In this document: in pieces, positions 7,020 to 14,041 of the stretch
How positions within the stretch are numbered: the first letter of the stretch is position 1
Layout: the number at the start of each line of letters is the position of its first letter
Source of the DNA: JBBSOW01 sp038259365
GTDB taxonomy: Bacteria > Actinomycetota > Actinomycetes > Propionibacteriales > Propionibacteriaceae
Length of the DNA: 23,151 nucleotides
Reading direction: 5' to 3'
Assembly: GCA_038259365.1 (NCBI GenBank)
Contig: JBBSOW010000047.1
Coordinates: forward strand, 1 to 23,151
The notes under the pieces: model-generated
Databases searched by the model: none
The model's input: only the letters and a program-made list of their open reading frames with translations
What the model was told of the DNA's origin: nothing
Translations under genes and position numbers: made by a program

Positions 7020-8636
7020 TCACCGGTTGCGCAATGTCAGGGCGTCGTCGATGGCCCTGGCGGCGAGTGGGTCGCTGTCGAGGATCACGATGAAGCGGGC
7101 CGCGTCGCCGCTCTCGGAGAGCACGAGGCCGCGCGGGGAATCCAGTGGCCAATCGGCAGGGCCCAGGACGCGAGCGACGCCCGGTTGCCGCGAGATGATG
7201 TCCTGCATCTTGTCCAGCTGAACTCGCTTACCGGTGATGCCTCGCTCTTGCACCATGATCTCGGTCGGCGCGGTGATGCCACGCAGCCCGGCGTCGGCCA
7301 AGAGGTCGGCGCCCTCGGCCACCTGATCCTGGGCGGGCAGCCCGGCGGTGAACGAGAGATCCAACTTCGCGTGGGCCAGCGGGGCCGAGGCGGCCCCCAA
7401 CAGCACCAACACGATCCCCGCGACCACGGCGGCGGGCACCTTACGCGTCAGCAGACGAAGAGCCAGCCCGGCCGCGGGCGCGCCGTCGTCTTCGGTCTTC
7501 ATCGGTAGCCGCTTCGGGGCCCGCGACCCGCGGATGGGCAGCACCGTGAACAGCCGCCAGCCGAGGATGCTCATCAACGCCGGCGTCAGGGTCAAGCACA
7601 GCATCACCCCGACGGCCACGGTGGTGGCCAGGGCCGGCCCCAGGGAGCGGAAAAGCTCGAACGGTGCGGCCAATAGGGCGATCGTGCCGCCACCGACGGT
7701 GAGACCCGCCACCGCCACGATTCCCGCCTGGCTTCGCAGCGCCCCCCGCACGCCGTCGTGCTTACCCGCCCCGGCCTCGAGTTCTTCTCGAAAGTCGGAG
7801 AAGAAGAGCACGCAATAGTCGGTGACCACGCCCAGCAGCAGGGCCAGCAGCACCGGTTCGAGCTGGTTGGGCACGCTGAAGCCCAGGCTGGTGGCGATGT
7901 AGGACAACAGCGGGAAGTAGACCAGATAACCGATTCCCGCCACGCCGACGACCGCCAGCGGTGCCGCCAGCGAGCGGAACGCGAGCGCCACCACCGAGAG
8001 GATGAGAATCAGCGAACAGATCTCGAACAGCCCGATACGGGTGGCGAGATAGCGGCTCTGGGCGGCTTGGGCCGGGACGAACCCGGTGACGTAGGTGCGC
8101 GCGTCGGGCTGGTTGTTGAAGTGCGCGGCGTAATCGCGGGCGATGAAGGCGCTCGGGCTGATCCCGGTCCCCTCGGAGAGGAAGAGGTAGGTGATGGTGG
8201 TGGTGTTGATGCCGGTGGGAACCGGGATGGCGGCGACGATGTTACCCGGACCGGGCGGTGGCGGCTTGTCGATGGCCTTTTTCGTCGTCGAGGCGGCCCA
8301 GAGATAGGAATCCGCGCGGGCTAACCGGCTGAGCCCCCCGTCTTGGTGCAACACGACGGTGGTCCCGCTGAGCACCGGCACACGGAATTGGTCGAGGATG
8401 TTCTCCTCGACCTGGATGACGGGGCTATCGGGGGGGAGCAGGGCGCCGAAATCGCCGTTGCCCTCGTCACCGGGCGGCACCTGTGTGCTGACCAGGACGG
8501 CGGCCGCGATCCAAAACGCGACCACGAACCAGCGTCCCGTCGTGACCAGCGCCCGATAGCCGCGACCAAAAAGGCCGGCACCGCGTCCGAGGACGCCAGA
8601 CACGCTCCGGCCATCTCTGCCGGTTGGCTTAGCCAA
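7020..8636 (-). CDS. MMPL-family (RND) transporter, N-terminal part up to an in-frame TGA
   Basis: MMPL proteins export lipids and lipoglycan precursors across the actinobacterial membrane using the proton gradient. This 538-residue frame holds TM1 (about 36-52), the first extracytoplasmic domain (about 55-195), TM2-6 (about 200-360) with VTDYCVLFF (D273-Y274, the conserved Asp-Tyr pair of TM4), TM7 (about 400-420) and most of the second extracytoplasmic domain. It then meets TGA at 7020-7022. The remaining domain and TM8-12 follow in frame, giving about 761 codons in all, a normal length for a compact MMPL protein. The start is TTG 8636, supported by GGAGGAG 4 bases upstream. TATCTT (8666-8671) is a possible -10 box. 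A truncated product would lack half the membrane domain and is unlikely to transport. Confidence 0.82.
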   Translation of the reverse strand: MAKPTGRDGRSVSGVLGRGAGLFGRGYRALVTTGRWFVVAFWIAAAVLVSTQVPPGDEGNGDFGALLPPDSPVIQVEENILDQFRVPVLSGTTVVLHQDGGLSRLARADSYLWAASTTKKAIDKPPPPGPGNIVAAIPVPTGINTTTITYLFLSEGTGISPSAFIARDYAAHFNNQPDARTYVTGFVPAQAAQSRYLATRIGLFEICSLILILSVVALAFRSLAAPLAVVGVAGIGYLVYFPLLSYIATSLGFSVPNQLEPVLLALLLGVVTDYCVLFFSDFREELEAGAGKHDGVRGALRSQAGIVAVAGLTVGGGTIALLAAPFELFRSLGPALATTVAVGVMLCLTLTPALMSILGWRLFTVLPIRGSRAPKRLPMKTEDDGAPAAGLALRLLTRKVPAAVVAGIVLVLLGAASAPLAHAKLDLSFTAGLPAQDQVAEGADLLADAGLRGITAPTEIMVQERGITGKRVQLDKMQDIISRQPGVARVLGPADWPLDSPRGLVLSESGDAARFIVILDSDPLAARAIDDALTLRNR

Positions 8637-8841
8637 TGTGCTCCTCCGACCGCCTGACTAAGGACAAGATAGCCGACCCTGCTTTGGCGCCTCCCGCGCC
8701 ACCGCGGGGCGACTGATCGGCGTTCCGGACAGCCCAGGGATCACTATCGCCCGTCATGGCGAATAATGGGCCCAAGAGGGTTCGGTTCGTCCGCGGCATT
8801 GGCCTGGGGCGGCCAGAGCGACACCGAGGTGAGGGGATTCC

Positions 8842-9417
8842 ATGGCAGATCGGCAGGGTCGAGACGCTGGCACGCTCGGCAACGAGCGCGCGGACTTGGG
8901 CAAGGCGCGGGTTCCGTGGTGGTCGGCGGCGCTCATCGGCGTGGGTGGGGTGCTCGTCGGGGTGCTGCTCGTCGGCGTCCTCAACATCACCAACCCGGCC
9001 TTCGTCCAGCAAAAGGACGCCGCCGTGGCCAGCGCGGGCCCCCAACCCTCGGGGGAGGGCACCATTCAGGTGGAGGCGCAGGCCCAGGTCAACGCCGCCT
9101 GCTTGAGCGTCATCAACTCCGCTCAGGACGTCTACTCCATCCTCAGCGACACCCCGGAGGCCGTCACCGAGGTGGACCTGAGGCGCCTCGACGACATGGT
9201 TCGCCGACTCGATCCCATCCAGCAACGCCTCGAGAAGGACCTGGCCGCCTGCGAGATCAAGACCACTGCCGGGTCATCCCCGGGACCGTCGACCGGCCCG
9301 TCCCCCAGCGTCACCGGTGGCCCATCTCCCCAGGCCACAGGCTCCAACCCAGGAACCGAGCCGAGCCCCGGGCCAGTCCCGAGAACCCCGTCCGCGGCTC
9401 CCACGACCCCGCGTTGA
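8842..9417 (+). CDS. Single-pass membrane protein with Pro/Ser/Thr-rich C-terminal tail
   Basis: A 191-residue protein of unrecognised family. A polar, charged cytoplasmic N-terminus (1-25) leads into one hydrophobic segment (about residues 27-49, WWSAALIGVG onward). An outside domain (about 60-135) follows, containing two Cys (in AACLSV and AACEIK) that could pair. The last ~55 residues are a low-complexity tail rich in Pro, Ser, Thr and Gly, similar to tails that span or contact the wall in actinobacteria. AGGGG lies 5 bases before the ATG at 8842. It is divergent from the mmpL gene across 205 bp and convergent with the photolyase gene. The membrane topology is clear; function is unknown. 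The tail carries no sortase-type LPXTG signal. Confidence 0.75.
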   Translation: MADRQGRDAGTLGNERADLGKARVPWWSAALIGVGGVLVGVLLVGVLNITNPAFVQQKDAAVASAGPQPSGEGTIQVEAQAQVNAACLSVINSAQDVYSILSDTPEAVTEVDLRRLDDMVRRLDPIQQRLEKDLAACEIKTTAGSSPGPSTGPSPSVTGGPSPQATGSNPGTEPSPGPVPRTPSAAPTTPR

Positions 9418-9446
9418 GCCCCGGGTGAGGTCGCGACCGGCGAGTT

Positions 9447-10811
9447 TCAGCCCTGGCGGGCCCGGTCGTAGCGTTCCAGGGCCTCCTTGCGCGCCTCGGA
9501 GTGATCGAGAATCTGGCGGGGATATCCCTCGCGGTACCCGGCGTCGTGTTTCCAGGGTTCGTGGGCGGCCTTGCCGTCGAGGTGGGACAGCTCGGGCACC
9601 CACCGCCGCACGTATTCGCCTTGGGGATCGAACTTCAGCCCCTGCGTGATGGGGTTGAACACCCGGAAGTAGGGCGAGGCGTCGGTGCCGGTGCCGGCCG
9701 TCCACTGCCAGCCGTGGTTGTTCGAGGCGACATCACCGTCGATGAGGTGATCGAGGAAGTGCCGGGCGCCGACCGGCCACCACACGTGCAGATCCTTGGT
9801 GAGGAAGCTGGCGGTGATCATCCGCAACCGGTTGTGCATCCAACCCTGGGCGAGCAGTTGCCGCATGCCGGCGTCGACGATCGGGAACCCGGTCTGGCCC
9901 TGCTTCCACGCCTCGACCAGCTCGTTGGTCTCGGCGCCTTCGTCGTAGCTGATTCCCGCCAGCTGCCGGTTGAGGTCGTGCCAGGCCGAATCGGGGTTGT
10001 GCCACAGCACGTCGGCGTAGAACTCCCGCCAACACAGTTCGGTGACGTAGGTTTGGGCGTCCTTGCGCTGGCCTTCGGGGTGGGCGGCGATATCGGCGAG
10101 CAGCGTGCGCGGATGCACCTCTCCGTATTTCAGCCGCACCGACATCCGGCTCGTCGCATCCAGATCCGGCCGGTCCCGCTCCTTGTCGTAGGTTGCCAAT
10201 CCGTCGTCGAGGAATTCCTTCCACTGGGCCAGCGCCGCTTCCTCTCCGGCCTCCTTGACGTCGCCTTGACGACGGGGCAGCGCGAACGGCTTCCCCGTCA
10301 CCTGTCCGGCGAACCACGACGGGTCCTTCGGTTTCGGCGCCGGTTCGCGCCAACCGTGCTCTCGCCACTCACGAGAGAACGGGGTGAAAACCTTGTAGGG
10401 GGTGTCGCCGCCGGTGAAGATACTGCCCGGTCCGACGGCGTAGGGGCAGCCGGTCCGGACGAACTCGACTCCCGCCGATTCCAGCTCGGCCTGAACCCGG
10501 TGATCGCGCAGCCGCCCGAACGGGGTGCTTTCGGCGCTGACGTGCACCTGGGTGGCCCCGACCTCCTGGGCGATCTTCGACACCAGCGTGCGCGGGTCTC
10601 CTTCGCGCACGACCAGGTGGGAATCCATGTCATGGTTCAGCTGGGCCAGCGAGGCGAACAACCACTTCGTCCGGGGGGTGTCCTGGTTCGCGATCCGGGG
10701 ATCGACGACGAACAGCCCGAGCACGTCCTCGCCCGCGTCGAGGGCCGCCAGTAGGGCGGGATTATCGCTGAGGCGAAGATCGCGCCGAAACCACATCACC
10801 GAAGTTGTCAT
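9447..10811 (-). CDS. phrB: Deoxyribodipyrimidine photolyase (class I, cryptochrome/photolyase family)
   Basis: A 454-residue flavoprotein that uses blue/near-UV light to split cyclobutane pyrimidine dimers. The N-terminal Rossmann-like antenna domain starts WFRRDLRLSDNPAL (7-20). The FAD domain carries AWKQGQTGFPIVDAGMRQL (301-319), GWMHNRLRMITASFLTKDL (323-341), LIDGDVASNNHGWQW (356-370) and TGTDASPYFRVFNP (374-387), all close to E. coli PhrB. Trp368 and Trp345 match the inner two residues of the electron-transfer triad; the outer one appears to be Tyr289. The open frame extends upstream to 11651, but the start is ATG 10811: the protein begins there like other photolyases, and GGGAGGG lies about 6 bases before it. 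The gene is convergent with the 8842 gene, 29 bp apart. Confidence 0.95.
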   Translation of the reverse strand: MTTSVMWFRRDLRLSDNPALLAALDAGEDVLGLFVVDPRIANQDTPRTKWLFASLAQLNHDMDSHLVVREGDPRTLVSKIAQEVGATQVHVSAESTPFGRLRDHRVQAELESAGVEFVRTGCPYAVGPGSIFTGGDTPYKVFTPFSREWREHGWREPAPKPKDPSWFAGQVTGKPFALPRRQGDVKEAGEEAALAQWKEFLDDGLATYDKERDRPDLDATSRMSVRLKYGEVHPRTLLADIAAHPEGQRKDAQTYVTELCWREFYADVLWHNPDSAWHDLNRQLAGISYDEGAETNELVEAWKQGQTGFPIVDAGMRQLLAQGWMHNRLRMITASFLTKDLHVWWPVGARHFLDHLIDGDVASNNHGWQWTAGTGTDASPYFRVFNPITQGLKFDPQGEYVRRWVPELSHLDGKAAHEPWKHDAGYREGYPRQILDHSEARKEALERYDRARQG

Positions 10812-10827
10812 CCGTGCCCTCCCGACA

Positions 10828-10872
10828 TCGAATCCTCCGCAGGGGCCCCACGATATCGGTAACCGGATTCGA
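10828..10872. promoter_or_regulatory. Inverted repeat upstream of the photolyase gene
   Basis: TCGAATCC (10828-10835) and GGATTCGA (10865-10872) form perfect 8-base arms with 29 bases between them, in the 89-bp gap before the photolyase start at 10811. The spacer includes GGGGCCCC and CGATATCG. This may be an operator or simply chance in a short gap; the promoter itself is not clear. Confidence 0.3.
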
Positions 10873-10900
10873 AGGGCTACATCGCTACTCGGGGCAAGAG

Positions 10901-11272
10901 TTAGCCGGCCAGCAGTAGGATCGCGCCGACCAGCATCATCGCAGCGGTCGTCCCGTGCACCCCCAAGGCGGTAGTGACGCTCCCGCGGGAACGTATGACG
11001 ATGGCGGCGTCTCCCAGCGGGATCGCGGCGGCAGTCAGGAGCACCCAGCCGACGACGGTCGACGTCGCCGTCAGCAGGAGGACCCCGGCGATGGCGCCGA
11101 CGGTGACATCGCGGACCCCCTTCAGGCGCAGCCAGGGGGTGTCTGGCTCCGATGGCACGCTCGGCAGCCCGAAGTTGTCGGCAATCCAGCGGGGCACGAC
11201 GAGGTAGAGCATTCCGATGACGAAGATGCCCAGTGCTGCGAGCCCCGTGATGGCGAGGCCGACAAATTCCAC
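10901..11272 (-). CDS. DUF4267 family small membrane protein
   Basis: A 123-residue protein with about four membrane segments and the pattern of the DUF4267 family: an N-terminal helix, then the loop FGLPSVPSEPDTPWLRLKG, RDVTVGAIAG, a third helix ending IPLGDAAIVI, and a last helix after HGTTAAMM. Function of the family is not established. The start is taken as GTG 11272 because AAGGAG sits 6 bases upstream; the longer reading from GTG 11311 has no ribosome site and adds a polar N-terminus. It lies 89 bp upstream of the photolyase gene on the same strand, so co-transcription is possible. A TAGCAT -10 box lies 63 bp upstream. Confidence 0.8.
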   Translation of the reverse strand: MEFVGLAITGLAALGIFVIGMLYLVVPRWIADNFGLPSVPSEPDTPWLRLKGVRDVTVGAIAGVLLLTATSTVVGWVLLTAAAIPLGDAAIVIRSRGSVTTALGVHGTTAAMMLVGAILLLAG

Positions 11273-11334
11273 GGGAGGCTCCTTGAGCGATCGCGACGAT
11301 CGGTTGGCCACCGTCGGGGGGCGCAGAGGCGCCG

Positions 11335-11340
11335 ATGCTA
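11335..11340 (-). promoter_or_regulatory. Candidate -10 box for the DUF4267 gene
   Basis: Reads TAGCAT on the minus strand, identical to the boxes before the AAA ATPase gene and nfeD. Transcription would start near 11328 and leave a leader of about 56 bases before GTG 11272, which has its own AAGGAG site. The palindrome at 11364-11389 lies just upstream. Confidence 0.4.
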
Positions 11341-11363
11341 CCAGTGCGCTCGATATCGTGTTC

Positions 11364-11389
11364 CGCGCTCGATTTAGGAATCGAGCGCG
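11364..11389. repeat. Perfect 11-bp inverted repeat (stem-loop or operator)
   Basis: CGCGCTCGATT (11364-11374), loop TAGG, and AATCGAGCGCG (11379-11389) form a perfect 11-bp stem. A further GCGCTCGAT lies at 11346-11354. It sits between divergent promoters and is followed by no T-run, so an operator is more likely than a terminator. Confidence 0.65.
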
Positions 11390-11417
11390 AAAGCATCAAC
11401 CCGAGCCAGGTCTGCAG

Positions 11418-11474
11418 GATACTGAGCGCGCCGCAAGATACCGAGCGCGCCGCAAGATGCCGAGCGCGTTGAAC
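11418..11474 (+). repeat. Three tandem copies of a 19-bp repeat
   Basis: GATACTGAGCGCGCCGCAA (11418-11436), GATACCGAGCGCGCCGCAA (11437-11455) and GATGCCGAGCGCGTTGAAC (11456-11474, more diverged at its end). Each carries GAGCGCG, the same core as in the neighbouring palindrome. The first two copies differ by one base. Confidence 0.75.
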
Positions 11475-11610
11475 GAAGCCCAGCGGGTGCGCCGGGTTTC
11501 CGGCGCGGCGACTCAAGGCCAGCTCTCCCACGAGGCAGTTCGAGCCGCTGCGGAGCATGGCGGGATCTGGCAGTTCGACTCGATTCCCCATGGATGTATT
11601 GCGGCTCGGG

Positions 11611-11616
11611 TAGCAT
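11611..11616 (+). promoter_or_regulatory. Candidate -10 box for the nfeD-flotillin operon
   Basis: TAGCAT; transcription would start near 11623, which supports GTG 11645 rather than the ATGs at 11594 or 11615 as the nfeD start. No clear -35 box. Confidence 0.4.
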
Positions 11617-11644
11617 GACGGCACTACTGACAGAGCGGGGTCGC

Positions 11645-12169
11645 GTGGCACTTTTCGTTACGATCGGGGTCATCGGACTCCTGATCGTGCTGCTCTCGAT
11701 CCTGCTGGGCGACGTCATCGACGGCATCCTCAACCTGGACGCGCTGGGCGGTGACCTGTTCTCGGTGGCCGGCCTCGCCGCCTTCCTGGGGGCGTTCGGC
11801 TTCGGGGGCGTCATCTCCTTGGCCCTGGTGGATGTGACGTGGATCGCCGTCGTCGTCGGCATCGCGGCCGGTCTCCTCGCCGCCTGGGGCGCCACATCGC
11901 TCACCCGTTGGCTGAAACGCAGCGAGTCGAACTCCACGTTCAGATCGCACTCCATGGTCGGTGCTTCCGCCCGGGTGATCACCGACATTCCCGCCGGTGG
12001 TTTCGGCGAGGTGCGGATTCACGGTTCGGGGCAATCGCGCAAGCGGGCAGCCCGCAGCACCGAACCCATCGAGGCCGGAACCGAGGTCTGGGTGTCCGCC
12101 ATCGTCTCGCCGACGGCCGTCGAGGTCACCCCCTCGCACGCCCTGCCCGGGTCCCCTGAAGGCCTCTGA
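11645..12169 (+). CDS. NfeD-family membrane protein
   Basis: A protein of about 174 residues with an N-terminal membrane helix, a loop containing DVIDGILNLDALGGD, further hydrophobic segments and a C-terminal OB-fold-like domain (MVGASARVITDIPAGGFGEV onward, ending AVEVTP), the layout of NfeD proteins. NfeD proteins act with flotillins in membrane microdomains and envelope stress tolerance, for example YuaF with YuaG in Bacillus. The flotillin gene follows 35 bp downstream. The start is uncertain: the frame is open from ATG 11594, and ATG 11615 overlaps a candidate -10 box. I prefer GTG 11645, which has GAGCGGGG 4 bases upstream, lies after the predicted transcription start, and gives the usual NfeD N-terminus beginning directly with the first helix. 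Confidence 0.82.
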   Translation: MALFVTIGVIGLLIVLLSILLGDVIDGILNLDALGGDLFSVAGLAAFLGAFGFGGVISLALVDVTWIAVVVGIAAGLLAAWGATSLTRWLKRSESNSTFRSHSMVGASARVITDIPAGGFGEVRIHGSGQSRKRAARSTEPIEAGTEVWVSAIVSPTAVEVTPSHALPGSPEGL

Positions 12170-12204
12170 ATGCTCTGCCCCACCGTCGAAAGAAAGAGTG
12201 ACAC

Positions 12205-13725
12205 ATGTTCGAGTTGACACCCCTCGTGGTGGGGATTGGCGGAGCGCTCCTGCTCGTCATCCTCGTCTTCTTGCTGATCGCCAGCCGCTACAAGGTCTCC
12301 CGCCCCAACGAGGCCTACATCATCACCGGCCAAAAGGGGAAGGCCGTCACCAACCCGGAGACCGGCCAGATATCGACTGACCTGTCCGCCCAGAAGGTCA
12401 TCATGGGGGGCGGGGTGTTCGTCGTCCCCTTCATCCAGCGCCTCCACATCCTGGAGCTCTCCAGCCGCCGCATCATGGTGCAGATCCGCGGCGCCGTCTC
12501 CGGGCAAGGCATCAAGCTCAACCTCGACGGTGTCGCCATCGTCAAGGTCGGTGGCAACGAGGACTCCATTCGCGCGGCCGCCCAGCGCTTCCTGACCCAA
12601 CAAGACGAGGTGGAGACCTTCACCCAGGAGACGCTCGCCGGCTCGTTGCGCTCCATCGTCGGCTCGCTGTCGGTGGAGCAGATCATCCGCGACCGCGCCG
12701 CCTTCGCCCAGCGCGTGGCCGACGAGGCCGAGTCCTCCCTCACCGGCCAGGGGCTGGTGCTGGACACCTTCCAGATCCAAGACATCACCGACGACGGCAG
12801 CTACCTGTCCGACCTGGGACGTCCCGAGTCGGCCAAGCTGAACCGGACCGCCGCCGTCGCCGAGGCCGAGGCCCGCCGCGAGGCCGAGCAGGCCCGGCTG
12901 GTTGCCGAACAGGAGATCGCCATCGCCGAGCGGTCGCTGGTGCTGAAGGAAGCGGAGATCAAGGCGGAGACCGACGCCGCCCACGCCCAGGCCGCCGCCT
13001 CCGGGCCGCTGGCCCAGGCCGATCGCGATCAGGCCATCCTGGCGGAGCAGGAGAAGGTGGCCGTTCGGCAGGCGGCCCTGAAGGACCGTCAGCTCGACAC
13101 CGAGGTCCGCAAGCCAGCCGATGCCAGCCGGTACCGGGCGGAGACCGAGGCACAGGGCCGTCGCAACTCCGAGATCTTCGAGGCCGAGGCCCGCAAGGCG
13201 TCCTCCATCGCCGCAGCCGAGGCGGACGCCGAGAAGGCGCGCCTGATGGGCGTCGGTGAGCAGTCCCGCCGCTCGGCGCTCGCCGAGGCCGAGGCCATCG
13301 AAGGCGCCAAGCGGGGTGCGGCCGAGAAGGCTCGCCGCATCGCCGAGGCGGACGCGGTAAGAGCAGAGGGTGAGGCACAGGCCGCGGCCGTCGCCGCCGT
13401 CGGTTCCGCCGAGGCCGAGGCCATGGACAAGCGCGCTGCCGCGTTCAAGAACTACGACGACGCGGCCGTGTTGCAGATGCTCATCGAGGTACTGCCCCAG
13501 GTGGCCGAGAAGGTGGCCGCCCCCATGGGCAACATCGACAAGCTCACCGTCGTCTCCACCGACGGCGCCGCCGCGCTCCCGAAGGCGGTGAACGACAATG
13601 TGCTGCAGACCGTGGAGATGATGAAGAACACCACGGGCATCGACCTGATGGACATGATCTCGTCCTGGTCGTCCAGGGACACCGGTCGTGCGACGGTGAA
13701 GGGCTCGATCGTCGACGACGAGTGA
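12205..13725 (+). CDS. floT: Flotillin (SPFH/band 7 family)
   Basis: A 506-residue flotillin. One membrane-inserted segment (about residues 7-27) is followed by the SPFH domain (about 28-210: SRRIMVQIRGAVSGQGIKLN, AQRFLTQ, LRSIVGSLSVEQIIRDR). A long Ala/Glu-rich coiled coil (about 210-410) has the many EAEAR and AEAEA heptads typical of flotillins. The C-terminal segment (about 420-506) includes VLQMLIEVLPQVAEKVAAPMG. Flotillins oligomerise beneath the membrane and organise microdomains that gather signalling, secretion and wall-synthesis proteins. AAAGAAAGAG lies 6 bases before the ATG. It is downstream of nfeD in the classic pair and ends in a strong terminator. Its closeness to the rodA-pbpA-pknB operon invites a link to wall synthesis, but the genes are on separate transcripts. 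Confidence 0.93.
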   Translation: MFELTPLVVGIGGALLLVILVFLLIASRYKVSRPNEAYIITGQKGKAVTNPETGQISTDLSAQKVIMGGGVFVVPFIQRLHILELSSRRIMVQIRGAVSGQGIKLNLDGVAIVKVGGNEDSIRAAAQRFLTQQDEVETFTQETLAGSLRSIVGSLSVEQIIRDRAAFAQRVADEAESSLTGQGLVLDTFQIQDITDDGSYLSDLGRPESAKLNRTAAVAEAEARREAEQARLVAEQEIAIAERSLVLKEAEIKAETDAAHAQAAASGPLAQADRDQAILAEQEKVAVRQAALKDRQLDTEVRKPADASRYRAETEAQGRRNSEIFEAEARKASSIAAAEADAEKARLMGVGEQSRRSALAEAEAIEGAKRGAAEKARRIAEADAVRAEGEAQAAAVAAVGSAEAEAMDKRAAAFKNYDDAAVLQMLIEVLPQVAEKVAAPMGNIDKLTVVSTDGAAALPKAVNDNVLQTVEMMKNTTGIDLMDMISSWSSRDTGRATVKGSIVDDE

Positions 13726-13756
13726 GCCTATTGGGCTGCGGCAACCCCCCAACGTA

Positions 13757-13794
13757 GAAACTCCTGACCCCCCAAGTTGCGGGTCAGGAGTTTC
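13757..13794. terminator. Bidirectional intrinsic terminator between flotillin and tRNA-Leu
   Basis: A 14-bp perfect stem (13757-13770 pairs with 13781-13794, core AACTCCTGACCC/GGGTCAGGAGTT) with a 10-base loop. The stem ends are A- and T-rich, so transcripts from either strand end in a short U-run. It serves the convergent flotillin (+) and tRNA-Leu (-) units. Confidence 0.85.
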
Positions 13795-13836
13795 ATTGTC
13801 GTGAGCCATTCCGCTTCGACGCTCACGTAGAGAGAG

Positions 13837-13919
13837 TGCGCGAGAGAGGATTTGAACCTCCACGTCCCTAAGGACACTGGCACCTGAAGCCAGCGCGTCT
13901 GCCGTTCCGCCACTCGCGC
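13837..13919 (-). tRNA. tRNA-Leu (anticodon CAG)
   Basis: An 83-base class II tRNA. The acceptor stem is GCGCGAG/CTCGCGC with discriminator A. The D arm is closed by GCG/CGC. The anticodon stem is CTGGC/GCCAG around the loop TTCAGGT, giving anticodon CAG, which reads CUG. The long variable arm GTCC-TTAG-GGAC is typical of tRNA-Leu, and the T arm is GGAGG-TTCAAAT-CCTCT. CCA is not encoded. A tRNA-Leu also lies next to fhaA in mycobacteria. TACCGT at 13954-13959 (minus) may be its -10 box. Confidence 0.95.
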
Positions 13920-14001
13920 AAGTTCGCCTTAAGGCACACGAACCAGCCAGAGAACGGTAGCACGATCTGGCGCGAGCTCGCTCCAGAGGAACGGACGTCA
14001 T

Positions 14002-14031
14002 CCGCCCATCGGCCAACCCGCCCATCGGCCA
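14002..14031 (+). repeat. Two 14-bp direct repeats upstream of the yciI-like gene
   Basis: CCGCCCATCGGCCA occurs at 14002-14015 and 14018-14031, followed by a partial copy CATCGGC at 14034-14040. The pair covers the region where a -35 box would lie, just before the -10 box at 14042, so it may bind a regulator. Confidence 0.55.
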
Positions 14032-14041
14032 GCATCGGCGT

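Larger units (their letters stand above)
11273..11644. other. 372-bp divergent intergenic region with two promoters and repeats
   Basis: This gap separates the DUF4267 gene (-) from nfeD (+). No reading frame in it looks like a gene. It holds a minus-strand -10 box (11335-11340), a GC-rich palindrome (11364-11389), a 19-bp triple repeat (11418-11474) and a plus-strand -10 box (11611-11616). The stretch 11475-11610 shows nothing I can name. Confidence 0.6.

Noticed and set aside
7020..7022. TGA in mmpL as selenocysteine or as a reassigned codon
   Set aside because: Many genes in this window end in TGA (AAA ATPase, flotillin, fhaA, fhaB, pstP, rodA), so it is a normal stop here. MMPL proteins are not selenoproteins, and I saw no SECIS-like element.
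9418..9446. Terminator between the 8842 gene and the photolyase gene
   Set aside because: GGTCGCGACC is palindromic but leaves no loop and has no T-run.
11418..11474. 19-bp tandem repeats as a CRISPR array
   Set aside because: Units are directly adjacent with no spacers, too short, and no cas genes are in the window.
10812..11651. Upstream extension of the photolyase frame by about 280 residues
   Set aside because: It overlaps the DUF4267 gene and intergenic repeats, has no photolyase-like content, and ATG 10811 has a good ribosome site and the family's normal N-terminus.
12019..14025. Long open frame of 668 codons on the minus strand
   Set aside because: It is antisense to flotillin and nfeD and runs through the tRNA gene and terminator. 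High GC at third positions makes such frames common; composition is low-complexity and matches no family.
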